A DNA stretch of 64,000 bases, taken from positions 3,920,501 to 3,984,500 of the forward strand of contig NZ_CP026681.1 in assembly GCF_002949735.1 (NCBI RefSeq), in the 5' to 3' direction. Each line of letters opens with the position of its first letter. The first letter of the stretch is position 1. Source of the stretch: Nostoc sp. 'Peltigera membranacea cyanobiont' N6 (GTDB taxonomy: Bacteria; Cyanobacteriota; Cyanobacteriia; Cyanobacteriales; Nostocaceae). Of this stretch, positions 45,481 to 54,935 are shown piece after piece. The translations under genes and the position numbers were made by a program. A model generated the notes under the pieces. The model made no database searches, had not been told where the DNA came from, and saw nothing but the letters and a program-made list of their open reading frames with translations.

Positions 45481-45508
45481 GTAGAGACGCGATTAATCGC
45501 GTCTCTAC
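45481..45508. terminator. Perfect 28-base palindrome, likely bidirectional terminator
   Basis: GTAGAGACGCGAT and its complement ATCGCGTCTCTAC are joined by TA. It lies 9 bases past the 2-OGDC stop and between convergent genes. The same family occurs inside the nSTAND gene and at 56410. Confidence 0.6.
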
Positions 45509-45516
45509 AATATTTA

Positions 45517-47160
45517 TTACACCCCGCAACTCAACTCGCCGGCTTTTTGACTAAAGCGATGATTTTCCCGATAATCTACGGGACAATCTATTACTGCGGG
45601 TACATCTTGAGCGAGGGCTTCTTTCAAAGTGGGAATCAAATCTAAAGCTGATTCAACTCGGTAGCCTTTTAAACCCATGCTTTCGGCAAATTTAACAAAA
45701 TCAGGGTTGCTAAAATGCACAAATGATGAGTTTCCTTTACCAAATTGATTTTCTTGCTTCCACTCAATTAACCCATAGCCACCATCATTGAAAATTATGG
45801 TGACAAAGGGCGTTCCGACACGCAAGGCTGTTTCTAATTCTTGGGAATTCATCATAAAGCCGCCATCACCTGTAACAGCAACAACTTTGCGCTTAGGATG
45901 AACGAGTTTTGCTGCTAAAGCGCCAGGAATAGCAATACCCATAGCTGCGAAGCCATTGGAAATTATGCAAGTATTGGGGCTATGGCAATGATAATGACGA
46001 GCCATCCACATTTTATGTGCGCCAACATCAGAGATGACGATATCATCTGGGCCCATCACTTGCCGTAAGTCATAAATTAACTTTTGCGGCTTAATCGGAA
46101 ATCCGTCATCATGGGCATACTGTTCGTAATCAGTCCGAATCTCTGACCTTAAGCTAATAGCAAAGGGATCGGGTTTACCTTGTCTGTCTGCTAATTTTAA
46201 AATTTCATAGAGGGAATCTGAAATATCTCCCACGACTTCGGCGTTGGGAATATAACTACTATCTATTTCCGCCGGACTTACCCCAATATGCACAATGGGA
46301 ATTTCACCATTACGATTCCATTTCTTGGGGGAAAATTCAATCAAATCATAGCCGATGGCAATGACTAAATCTGTGTTATCAAAGGCACAGGTAATAAAGT
46401 CTCTTTGCTGTAATCCCACTGACCACAAAGCTAATTGATGTGTGTAGGGAATCACACCTTTACCCATGAAGGTATTAGCAACTGGTATATTCAGCAAGGT
46501 GGCAAATTGTGTGACTGCATCACTGGCTTGAGCGCGAATTGCCCCATTTCCGACTAAGATTAATGGGTTAACTGCTTGGCAAATTGCGGCGGCTGCTGCC
46601 CGAATGCTAGCAAAAGATGCATAAGTTTTTTCGCTATTATCTTTACGCAAAGGTTTGCCTTCGACGGGCATGGCAGCAATATTTTCTGGTAAATCGATGT
46701 GAACTGCACCAGGTTTTTCCGATTGCGATCGCTTAAATGCTTTCCGCACTACTTCGGGTGTAATACTCGGTCGCACAATCTGCTTATTCCACTTGGTAAC
46801 AGGGGCAAACATTGCCACCAAATCTAAATATTGATGGGATTCAATGTGCATTCTATCTGTTCCCACTTGACCGGTAATCGCCACTAAGGGCGCACCATCA
46901 AGGTTCGCATCTGCTACGCCTGTCATTAAGTTGGTTGCCCCAGGGCCAAGAGTAGAAAGACACACTCCGGCTTTTCCTGTTAAGCGTCCGTAGACATCCG
47001 CCATGAATGCTGCACCCTGTTCGTGACGAGTGGTAATAAATTTAATCGAAGAATGTTTTAACGCTTCCAAAACGTGCAGATTTTCTTCGCCAGGGAGTCC
47101 AAAAATATATTGCACTCCTTCATTTTCTAGGCACTGCACCAATAACTCTGCTGTATTCAT
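45517..47160 (-). CDS. TPP enzyme, probable 2-oxoglutarate decarboxylase (annotated as acetolactate synthase-like)
   Basis: 547 residues. FGLPGEENLHVLEAL with the cofactor-activating Glu, and GDGGFMMNSQELETALRVG with GDG...N for Mg-TPP. It is acetolactate-synthase-like, but it is placed next to succinate-semialdehyde dehydrogenase, as in Synechococcus PCC 7002 A2770/A2771, where the first enzyme is a 2-oxoglutarate decarboxylase closing the TCA cycle via succinic semialdehyde. That function is inferred from context and resemblance. Start ATG 47160 is chosen: the longer in-frame start (47211) runs into an AATGACAAA heptamer array. It lies downstream of the dehydrogenase. Confidence 0.85.
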   Translation of the reverse strand: MNTAELLVQCLENEGVQYIFGLPGEENLHVLEALKHSSIKFITTRHEQGAAFMADVYGRLTGKAGVCLSTLGPGATNLMTGVADANLDGAPLVAITGQVGTDRMHIESHQYLDLVAMFAPVTKWNKQIVRPSITPEVVRKAFKRSQSEKPGAVHIDLPENIAAMPVEGKPLRKDNSEKTYASFASIRAAAAAICQAVNPLILVGNGAIRAQASDAVTQFATLLNIPVANTFMGKGVIPYTHQLALWSVGLQQRDFITCAFDNTDLVIAIGYDLIEFSPKKWNRNGEIPIVHIGVSPAEIDSSYIPNAEVVGDISDSLYEILKLADRQGKPDPFAISLRSEIRTDYEQYAHDDGFPIKPQKLIYDLRQVMGPDDIVISDVGAHKMWMARHYHCHSPNTCIISNGFAAMGIAIPGALAAKLVHPKRKVVAVTGDGGFMMNSQELETALRVGTPFVTIIFNDGGYGLIEWKQENQFGKGNSSFVHFSNPDFVKFAESMGLKGYRVESALDLIPTLKEALAQDVPAVIDCPVDYRENHRFSQKAGELSCGV

Positions 47161-47211
47161 TTTATTTTCTGACAACTCTATTAACGAATAAGACTTTTGT
47201 TCTTTTGTCAT

Positions 47212-47300
47212 TTGTCATTTGTCATTTGTTCTTTGGCCAATGACTAATGACTAATGACCAATGACCAATGACCAATGACCAATGACCAATGACTAATGAC
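47212..47300. repeat. AATGACC/AATGACT heptamer array
   Basis: About a dozen heptamers fill the gap between the dehydrogenase stop and the decarboxylase start, with CATTTGT units at the left end. They supply a false upstream start to the decarboxylase gene. Confidence 0.9.
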
Positions 47301-47303
47301 TAA

Positions 47304-48671
47304 TCACTTTACCCACACGGTTTTAACATTGACAAACTCATGTATACCTTGGATACTCAATTCTCTGCCATATCCAGAACGCTTGATGCCACCAAAGGGC
47401 AACCGGGGATCGGATTTGACCATACTGTTGATAAATACCGCACCAGCTTCGATTTCTTCAACTAAGCGATCGCTCTCTTGGTCGTTGGTTGTCCAAGCGC
47501 TTGCACCTAATCCAAAGGGACTGTCATTAGCAAGTTTAATGGCAGCATCAATATCTGGAACCCGGAATAACAAGGCTACTGGACCAAAAAATTCTTCTTT
47601 TGCAATTGGTGCTTCAGGCGGGATATCTATGATAATCGTTGGCGGATAAAAGTTCCCTGGACGATCTGATAGAGGATGTCCGCCGATGAGGACTTTACCA
47701 CCGCTACTAATAGCACCTTGCACTTGTCCATCTAAATCCTGGAGAATACCAGGTGTTGCCAGGGGGCCTAAATCGGTATCCGGTTGCATAGGATCGCCTA
47801 CTTTTAGCGCCTCAAATTTTTCTAAAAGCAATTTTTCAAATTTATCTGCGATCGCTTCTGCGACAATAAAACGTTTCGCTGCAATACATGATTGCCCGTT
47901 ATTCAACATCCGCGCTGTAGTAGCTGTGACAACTGCTGTCTCTAAGTCAGCACTTTCTAACACAATAAACGGGTCACTTCCTCCCAATTCCAAAACTGTT
48001 TTTTTAATTTGTTTGCCGGCGGCGACAGCGAGGGATATACCTGCTGGTTCGCTTCCGGTTAAGGTAGCAGCTTTTACGCGGTCATCAGCCATTAAATCGG
48101 CAACTTTGGCAGCACCGATTAATAGAGTTTGAAACGCACCTTCAGGAAAACCCGCGCGGCGGATAATATCTTCAATTGCCAATGCACACTGCGGCACATT
48201 GGAAGCATGTTTGAGTAAGCCCACATTTCCCGCCATGAGTGCTGGTGCAGCAAAACGAAAAACTTGCCAAAAGGGGAAATTCCACGGCATCACCGCAAGA
48301 ATTGCACCCATTGGTTGATAACGCACAAAACTTTGGCTGGCATCAGTTTTTATACTGACATCAGCTAAGAAACCAGGAGCGTGTTCGGCATAGTAGCGAC
48401 AGACGACAGCACATTTTTCGACTTCCGCGATCGCAGCTTTAAATGGCTTCCCCATTTCCAGAGTCATCAACTTAGCAAATTCTGCTTTGTCTTGCTCTAA
48501 AATATCAGCAGCCTTTTGTAGCCATTGCGATCGCTCAGAAAAATTAGTCTGGCGATACTTTTCAAAAGCCTGATTAGCCAAATCGAGTTTAGCGACAATT
48601 TCTGTATCATTGAGCGCCTCAAAGGTTTTGAGCGTCTCCCCAGTGGCGGGATTAATGGTGGCGATCGCCAT
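47304..48671 (-). CDS. Succinate-semialdehyde dehydrogenase (NAD(P)+)
   Basis: 455 residues, ALDH superfamily. Catalytic Cys in NNGQSCIAAKR, Glu in VLELGGSD, Asn in MPWNFPFWQ. Oxidises succinic semialdehyde to succinate. First gene of the pair with the 2-oxoglutarate decarboxylase (143 bases apart), together forming the bypass for the missing 2-oxoglutarate dehydrogenase of cyanobacteria. Related ALDHs in GABA degradation are an alternative. MAIATINPATGETLKTFEAL is a natural start. Confidence 0.92.
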   Translation of the reverse strand: MAIATINPATGETLKTFEALNDTEIVAKLDLANQAFEKYRQTNFSERSQWLQKAADILEQDKAEFAKLMTLEMGKPFKAAIAEVEKCAVVCRYYAEHAPGFLADVSIKTDASQSFVRYQPMGAILAVMPWNFPFWQVFRFAAPALMAGNVGLLKHASNVPQCALAIEDIIRRAGFPEGAFQTLLIGAAKVADLMADDRVKAATLTGSEPAGISLAVAAGKQIKKTVLELGGSDPFIVLESADLETAVVTATTARMLNNGQSCIAAKRFIVAEAIADKFEKLLLEKFEALKVGDPMQPDTDLGPLATPGILQDLDGQVQGAISSGGKVLIGGHPLSDRPGNFYPPTIIIDIPPEAPIAKEEFFGPVALLFRVPDIDAAIKLANDSPFGLGASAWTTNDQESDRLVEEIEAGAVFINSMVKSDPRLPFGGIKRSGYGRELSIQGIHEFVNVKTVWVK

Positions 48672-48907
48672 TACCTGACCTCCCGTTAAAAAATAGCTTC
48701 AGTTAGGCTTCCTAGTGTTACACAGATCAATTTTGGAAGCTACACCCAAATTTTAGTCTTGCAACCAAGAATTAGTCGCTTAATATTACAATTTCGCAAT
48801 TATTTTTGAAACAAAATATACAATCCAAGTATGTATTTATCTTGATAAATTTGTCATTAGTCATTAGTTATTTGTTAATTGTTTTTCCAATTCCCACTTC
48901 CCAATCC

Positions 48908-50560
48908 CTAAAGATTAATAAATGGGTTAATGACTGTTGGCACTTGCTGTAATTTTGTCTGGTAAACCTTAACTAATCGCTCAATACCTTTGAAACGATA
49001 ATCTCCCATTTCCTGGAAGTCTGAAGGTAGTGAAAGCATTTTGTGAGTGGCTTGACTAATGACGCATTCACTGGGCGGACAAACTGCTTCCATCCGAGCC
49101 GCAAGATTAATTGTCGCGCCTAATGCCGTATAATCTACCCTTTGAGAACTACCGACATCTCCCACAACAGCTTTACCGCTATTAATCGCAATCCGTAATT
49201 GCAAGGGTTCGTGCCAAAAACCATTGGCATTCAGATGTTCGAGACGATTAAGCATTCCCTTGGCAGCAGTAACAGCGCGATCGGCGTGATCTGATTGCGG
49301 TTCTGGAGCGCCAAAAAATGCCATAATACAATCGCCAATATACTTATCTAAAGTGCCACCCCAAGTAAACACTTCTTTTAGCATTTCTTCAAATAAATTA
49401 TTTAAGAGTTGAGCGATCGCAGTTGGTGTTAACTGTTCAGAAATTGCCGTAAAGCCGACTAAATCCGCAAATAAAATACTAATTTCGCTCTCAGTGGGAG
49501 CTAAACGACCACCTGGTAATGCGCCTACAGATATCAACTGCTGCACAACTGCTGGAGAATGATAGCGTTCTAGTCGATGGCGAATCATCTCTTCCGTTTT
49601 GAGTTTCTCTACCAGCAACCAACGCTGCACGCTAGAAGCCACAAGGTTTGCTAAAGCTGAAAAAAAGCTGAGTTCTTCCTCGCCCTCATTTGCCCAATGG
49701 TAAGAAGAAAGATTTGCATCAGCATAGAGGACACCGACAACTTTATTTTCATCCCATAAAGGTACTGCCATTGCGCTACGAATGCCTTTGACTAAAATAC
49801 TTTGTTCGCTAGCAAACCGTTCATCCTGATGGGTATCGGCGGTTTGAATAACAACTTTTTCGTCAAATACCTTTTGACAGATACTTCGACTAATCCAACT
49901 ACCATCTGAGGGGAGATGTTTTTGTTGAGAAGTATTTCTAGTGGCAGCGTTCACTAATTCTAATTGACCGCAACCATTAACATCAATTAATAATGCCAAG
50001 CGATCGATACTATCAAGGTAGCGAAAAACTACTTGCTGTACCTGAGAAAAAATCTCTTCTATAGATGCTGCTGCACAGAGATTTTTAGCTATATCCACTA
50101 AGTCTTTGAGACGGGCAATGGTTTTGTCCTTATTGCTGATATCGCCATCCTTACTATCAGCTGCGATCCATTGCTGTTGTAATTGTTTGACATTGTGCAG
50201 GATTGTTCTCTGCTCATTATTTTCCGAACTTCCGGGATACTCAGGTGTCGGTTGGTAAACAGGGCTTGTGAGCAGCACTAACAAGCTAACATTGCCCAGC
50301 CAAATAATATCACCGTGATGTAACTCTTGGGGAGAGTTAACAAGATATTTATTGAGTTGCGTCCCGTTTTTACTGCCCAGATCCTCAATAGTCCACACAC
50401 CCTCTGCTGTTTTCACTAGGCGAGCATGGTTGCGGGATACTCCAGCAAAAGGTAAGTACAAGTTACATTCCGGCAAACGACCAATTGTAAATAAATTTTG
50501 GTCAACTGCGATCGTTGTCTCGGTATCTCCCTCTTTTAGGCGTAGCGTGAGTTCAGTCAT
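48908..50560 (-). CDS. FHA-GAF class III adenylate/guanylate cyclase
   Basis: 550 residues. FHA domain about 1-100 (FTIGRLPECNLYL, SRNHARLV, DLGSKNGT) binds phosphothreonine. GAF about 150-315, then the catalytic domain about 345-545 with ILFADLVGFT, YIGDCIMAFFGAP and DYTALGATINLAARME. The metal-binding Asp pair (FAD, GDC) is in place, so it should be active. The FHA domain links it to Ser/Thr kinases, three of which are in this window. No TM. Confidence 0.92.
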   Translation of the reverse strand: MTELTLRLKEGDTETTIAVDQNLFTIGRLPECNLYLPFAGVSRNHARLVKTAEGVWTIEDLGSKNGTQLNKYLVNSPQELHHGDIIWLGNVSLLVLLTSPVYQPTPEYPGSSENNEQRTILHNVKQLQQQWIAADSKDGDISNKDKTIARLKDLVDIAKNLCAAASIEEIFSQVQQVVFRYLDSIDRLALLIDVNGCGQLELVNAATRNTSQQKHLPSDGSWISRSICQKVFDEKVVIQTADTHQDERFASEQSILVKGIRSAMAVPLWDENKVVGVLYADANLSSYHWANEGEEELSFFSALANLVASSVQRWLLVEKLKTEEMIRHRLERYHSPAVVQQLISVGALPGGRLAPTESEISILFADLVGFTAISEQLTPTAIAQLLNNLFEEMLKEVFTWGGTLDKYIGDCIMAFFGAPEPQSDHADRAVTAAKGMLNRLEHLNANGFWHEPLQLRIAINSGKAVVGDVGSSQRVDYTALGATINLAARMEAVCPPSECVISQATHKMLSLPSDFQEMGDYRFKGIERLVKVYQTKLQQVPTVINPFINL

Positions 50561-50854
50561 GAGTGCGATCCATCGAAGCTAGAGGTGCAAGCAACTCTAA
50601 GGTAAGTTATACCCTACAGGTTAACCTTCACCTTTTCTTTATGACACTGTTAACTGCATTTCGACAACTGTATGTGACGGATATTACATTGAAACAGGGA
50701 ATTTTGCTAGAGGTTTAGATGAGGTTTGAATCCCTTGGTGAAGGGGAGTCACCAAATAAATTTTCAACAAAGAGGCATGGAAATGACCCTTGACTCCTGC
50801 TGGGGAATTAAAAAGGGAAAATATAGGATTTGGCTTAACTACCTTAACTCTTGA

Positions 50855-51736
50855 TTAATTTGGTGGTAATTCCAAACTCATTTCACCCAACAAGCCTTTG
50901 CGAAAATCTGTTAAAAGTTGTCTTGCGGCTCGTTCTACATCACCTTTGTAACGATGCTCCGCCAAGGCGTGTAAATAGGTATCTCCGGTGTCGGATGTCG
51001 AATCGAGTTGGTAACGGGACTGTAATGGTTTTTTGGGTAACAAATCTGTAGTTACAGCTTCCAAATAGTTGAATAAATCCACTAGGGCTGCTGCTACTAG
51101 TTGGTTATCATAAGATGCTTCACCAATATCATCACAAATGGCTAATTTCAATGCTGCGTCTTGATCTTCTAACCTTATAGGGATGACACCAGGAGCATCT
51201 AGCAATTCTAAATGTTCCGAAATTCGCACCCAACGCAGTTGGCGAGTTACCCCAGGACGGGCTGCACTTTCCACTACTCGCCGTCCCAAGAGGCGGTTAA
51301 TTAAAGCTGATTTACCGACATTGGGAAAACCAATTACCACAGCCCGTACTGGACGGGGTAACATTCCGCGATCGCTTCTTCTTTGATTGAGTTCTACTCC
51401 GGCGGCTTGCGCGGCTCGCGCTACTTCTGCTATACCTTTACCATGTTGAGCATTGGTAAAATAAGGGACTTCTCCTTGACGTTTAAACCAATCTATCCAC
51501 AGCGATCGCATTTGCGGCGTAATCATATCTACTCGGTTCAGGATCAACACCCGTGTCTTACCCTCCACCCACTCACCTATTTGGGGATGGTGAGTTGCTA
51601 AGGGAATCCGCGCGTCTCGGACCTCAAATACCACATCTACGCGCTTTAGCTGTTCTTTAAGCTTCTTTTCAGCCTTAGCAATGTGACCTGGATACCATTG
51701 AATCAGGTTTAATCTATAGTTTTGAGTTATAGCCAT
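50855..51736 (-). CDS. Ribosome biogenesis GTPase YlqF/RbgA
   Basis: 293 residues, circularly permuted GTPase. G4 LNRVDM comes first, then G1 GFPNVGKS and G3 DAPGVI. IQWYPGHIAKAEKKLKEQLK is the family's N-terminal signature. Helps assemble the 50S subunit late in maturation in Bacillus. Normal length. Followed downstream by 294 bases with no gene, then the cyclase. Confidence 0.93.
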   Translation of the reverse strand: MAITQNYRLNLIQWYPGHIAKAEKKLKEQLKRVDVVFEVRDARIPLATHHPQIGEWVEGKTRVLILNRVDMITPQMRSLWIDWFKRQGEVPYFTNAQHGKGIAEVARAAQAAGVELNQRRSDRGMLPRPVRAVVIGFPNVGKSALINRLLGRRVVESAARPGVTRQLRWVRISEHLELLDAPGVIPIRLEDQDAALKLAICDDIGEASYDNQLVAAALVDLFNYLEAVTTDLLPKKPLQSRYQLDSTSDTGDTYLHALAEHRYKGDVERAARQLLTDFRKGLLGEMSLELPPN

Positions 51737-51767
51737 AGTAAATTACCAAATAAATTATTATTACTTA

Positions 51768-52151
51768 TCAATTATCGTTCACTGGGGCTTGATGTAGAAT
51801 AATCCGATTGCCATCAGGGTCATAGGCATAAATTTCTCTACCGTGGGAAGCAATGGAAATATCTCCTGGTGGTGGATAGCCTAAAGCTGTTAGGTGAGCG
51901 ATCGCATCTTCTAAGTTACTCACCTCTAAACACAAACTAATCTTACTTTTGGTGACAGCTTCAAATTCCGATTCGTTTGTGTTTTTGGGTTTAAAAATAC
52001 CTAATCGCATACTAAGCAAATTAAACTCAGTATAGACATTCGGAATCAAAATAACTGGCTTTTGCTCCAGGAATTTAGTATAGAAATTTACTAAATTCTC
52101 GCAATTAACCGACGCTATGGTGACAAATGCGTTAGTGTACTGAAAAACCAT
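51768..52151 (-). CDS. VOC-family (glyoxalase/bleomycin-resistance fold) protein
   Basis: 127 residues in the beta-alpha-beta-beta-beta arrangement of the vicinal oxygen chelate fold: TIASVNCENLVNFYTKFLEQ at the start, EIYAYDPDGNRIILHQ at the end. The Glu/His positions for metal are not complete by eye, so activity is uncertain. Just upstream of rbgA, 31 bases from its start and in the same direction, so likely co-transcribed. Confidence 0.85.
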   Translation of the reverse strand: MVFQYTNAFVTIASVNCENLVNFYTKFLEQKPVILIPNVYTEFNLLSMRLGIFKPKNTNESEFEAVTKSKISLCLEVSNLEDAIAHLTALGYPPPGDISIASHGREIYAYDPDGNRIILHQAPVNDN

Positions 52152-52333
52152 ATTTGCCTATCGCCCTTTGAAGTTTTTAATTCAACTTTGTCTAAATGCG
52201 ATCGTTTCACATATTTCTAAATTCTCAGCTAACCACTGCTTTCGCTCCACAAATGCCGTGCTGTGATGCGGTTCAATTAGATATTAAATATGGGAATAGC
52301 CAAGGTGAGTAAAATCCCCACTCCGCAGATATA

Positions 52334-53326
52334 TCAGGTAAGAAAAGCAAAAGCGGGTAATTTAGCATACAATGTGCCAACTTGCGCTAAATCTACATTT
52401 CCACCACTGACGATAACACCAATCCTCGACTCTGGTGCTGTCACCACACCTTCGAGTAAGGCTGCGGCTGCAAGGACTCCGGTGGGTTCAACGACAATTT
52501 TCAAACGTTCCCACAAGAAAAACATGGTGCGAAGAATTGCTTCTTCAGATACCGTCACCATGTCATCGACATAATGCAGCACTAAGGGAAAAGTAATTTG
52601 ACCAAGGCTAGGAGTCCGCGCACCATCGGCGATGGTATCAGGATTCTTGACAGTTTGCAGCGTTTTGGTGTGAAAGGAGCGGGTAGCATCATCGGCAAGT
52701 GCTGGTTCTACCCCAATTACTTTACAATTGGGTAAAAGTGCTTTGGCTGCGATCGCACATCCTGAAAGTAATCCGCCACCGCCACAACAAACTAATAATA
52801 AGTCCAATTCCCCAACTTCTTGAATCAGTTCTAAAGCAGTTGTTCCCTGTCCAGCGACTACATGGGGATGATCGTAAGGGGGAATCAGAGTCAGATTGCG
52901 ATCGCTTGCTAGATTTTGGGTTAATTCTTCTCGGTTTGTTTCCTGGCGATTGTATAAAATTATCTCTGCACCATAACCACGAGTAGCAGTTTGTTTGACT
53001 ATGGGTGCATCATCAGGCATGACAATAGTGGTGGGAATATTGAGAAGTTTACCAGCTAGAGCGATCGCTTGGGCATGATTGCCCGATGAATAGGTGATAA
53101 CGCCTGTTTGTTTTTGGGCTACCGATAGTTGCGTTAGGGCATTGTACGCCCCTCTAAATTTAAATGCCCCCGTGCGTTGAAAGTTCTCGCATTTAAAGAA
53201 TACTTGGCTATTGGTGCGATCGTTAACAATTCGAGAAGTCAACACAGGGGTGCGGTGGGCAATTCCCAAAATCCGCTCTTGTGCTGCTTGCACATCAGTT
53301 ATAGTAACGGAATTATCTTGTGACAT
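52334..53326 (-). CDS. PLP-dependent threo-3-hydroxyaspartate ammonia-lyase / serine-threonine dehydratase-like
   Basis: 330 residues, fold type II PLP enzyme. FKFRGAYNAL has the Schiff-base Lys56, SSGNHAQA binds the substrate carboxylate, CGGGGLLSG binds the cofactor phosphate. Too short for biosynthetic IlvA (no ACT domains). Best fits threo-3-hydroxy-L-aspartate ammonia-lyase or serine racemase-type dehydratases; the precise substrate cannot be fixed by sequence. Confidence 0.85.
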   Translation of the reverse strand: MSQDNSVTITDVQAAQERILGIAHRTPVLTSRIVNDRTNSQVFFKCENFQRTGAFKFRGAYNALTQLSVAQKQTGVITYSSGNHAQAIALAGKLLNIPTTIVMPDDAPIVKQTATRGYGAEIILYNRQETNREELTQNLASDRNLTLIPPYDHPHVVAGQGTTALELIQEVGELDLLLVCCGGGGLLSGCAIAAKALLPNCKVIGVEPALADDATRSFHTKTLQTVKNPDTIADGARTPSLGQITFPLVLHYVDDMVTVSEEAILRTMFFLWERLKIVVEPTGVLAAAALLEGVVTAPESRIGVIVSGGNVDLAQVGTLYAKLPAFAFLT

Positions 53327-53531
53327 TAATAACTGGATTAAATATTTTTGCTCTTGTTTAGATAGATACAGATTTTTATATTTACGACTAATATGCTTGC
53401 TTTAAACATACTCATTTCAGGCGGACAGCATCATCTTTTACCATAATTTTAGCTATAGCAAAGATTATATACTGCTATCGCTAAATTTATAAAAGTTAAA
53501 TTAGTTAACTCAAATTAGTCATTTTTGCAAC

Positions 53532-54344
53532 ATGAATAAAACATCCGAAATTCGGCGAAAAAAAACTGCTCTAATTACAGGAGCGGCTAGTGGGATAGGC
53601 TATCAATTAACCCAGATTTTTGCTCGTCATAATTATAATCTGGTGTTAGTGGATAAAAATGAACAAAAACTTACTGAAATTATAAATGAGTTTCCACAAA
53701 AGTTTGGTATTTTTGTGAAAATTTTGGTTAAGGATTTATCTATCAAAACATCCCCAGATGAAATTTTCACCGAACTCCAGCAAGCATCCATCAAGATTGA
53801 TGTGCTGGTTAACAATGCTGGTTTTGGTACTTATGGAACATTTACCGAAACAGACCTCAACATTGAACTGCAAATGCTTCAGGTAAATTTGGTCAGCGTG
53901 ACTAATTTAACAAAGTTATTTCTCAAAGATATGGTCGAGCAAGACTATGGAAAAATATTAAATGTAGCCTCAGCAGCAGCTTTTCAACCAGGGCCTCTAA
54001 TGGCAGTTTATTTTGCTACTCAAGCTTATGTCTTATCATTTTCAGAAGCGATCGCTAATGAATTAGAGGGTACAGGTGTCAGCGTGACTGTTCTTTGTCC
54101 GGGGCCAACGGCATCGGAATTCCAACAAACTGCTGCAATGGAAGATTCCAAGATTGCTAGTGTGAACAGAATGATGGATACGGAAACTGTTGCTAAGATT
54201 GGTTATCGCAGCTTAATGAAAAACAAAACTGTTGTTGTTCCTGGGATGAGAAATAAGATATTGAGCGAAAGCGTCAGATTTACACCCAGAAATTTAGTAA
54301 CAAAGATTGTGAGAAGTATGCACGAACTTAAAAAAAGTAGATAG
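53532..54344 (+). CDS. SDR-family oxidoreductase with altered active-site lysine
   Basis: 270 residues. NAD(P)-binding LITGAASGIGYQL (14-26) and NNAG (94-97) are normal and the catalytic Ser (NVAS, 147) and Tyr160 are kept, but the YxxxK lysine is Gln (VYFATQAY, Gln164; codon CAA). Otherwise it resembles the short-chain dehydrogenases of the LSFSEAIANEL type. Loss of the lysine usually weakens or abolishes catalysis. Frame is open through to a normal C-terminus, so it is not a decayed gene. Confidence 0.85.
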   Translation: MNKTSEIRRKKTALITGAASGIGYQLTQIFARHNYNLVLVDKNEQKLTEIINEFPQKFGIFVKILVKDLSIKTSPDEIFTELQQASIKIDVLVNNAGFGTYGTFTETDLNIELQMLQVNLVSVTNLTKLFLKDMVEQDYGKILNVASAAAFQPGPLMAVYFATQAYVLSFSEAIANELEGTGVSVTVLCPGPTASEFQQTAAMEDSKIASVNRMMDTETVAKIGYRSLMKNKTVVVPGMRNKILSESVRFTPRNLVTKIVRSMHELKKSR

Positions 54345-54935
54345 TTCGATATTTCATCCTTTTTTCAACTAAATCACGGGAGTTACTTTCCTCACACAAC
54401 GAAGTGGACAAGGGCATCTACCTAGAACCGAATAAATCGGTAACTGCATCACTGAAGGTTTTTATTGTGAAGCCCACAGTAGATATATGCCACAAGATAG
54501 CTGTTTTTTGAATATATATATGTTGTGAAAATTGGGCAGAAGTACCTGAAAGATAAAAAGAAGTTAAAAACTACAGATAAAAAAGTTGTGTTACTTACGT
54601 ATAGATGCTTGTATGTTCAAGTAGTGCTGCGAGAACAACAAGAACGCCTATAAGACAATCTGCAATGTCTAGTGGAGTCTTTAGAACAGACGAAAAGAGC
54701 GGGTTTGAGAAGTTAGTGTTATTCAGTGAATTTTCATAAATAACTTTATAGGTTTTGGCATTGTATTTCATTTCACTGCCTACAAAATTTCTCCCAAATA
54801 ATTTAAGTATAGCTATTATTTATTACTATCTCTGGGATGCTTAATTCCATCACTATAGTAAGATGTGCGCTGATTATCTAAATCGTTATTATATTTATGA
54901 AATAGAAATTCCAGTCGAAGTAATGAGGTTAAGTA
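54345..54935. other. Intergenic region, possible gene relic
   Basis: 591 bases. A stretch near 54629-54714 reads LREQQERL, stop, then DNLQCLVESLEQTKRAGLRS, like the helical tail of a protein with an in-frame stop, but I cannot assign a family. Nothing else recognised. Confidence 0.35.

Larger units (their letters stand above)
44840..45516. other. Repeat-rich region between convergent genes
   Basis: 677 bases with three separate repeats: the AGTGTCTGTGGT inverted element (44945-45112), MITE family 1 copy C (45265-45445) and the GTAGAGACGCG palindrome (45481-45508). No gene is supported. Confidence 0.7.

Noticed and set aside
45517..47160. ALS-like gene as scyA of the scytonemin cluster
   Set aside because: It is paired with SSADH and 9 kb from the trp block; scyA would be expected beyond 64000 next to scyB and scyC.
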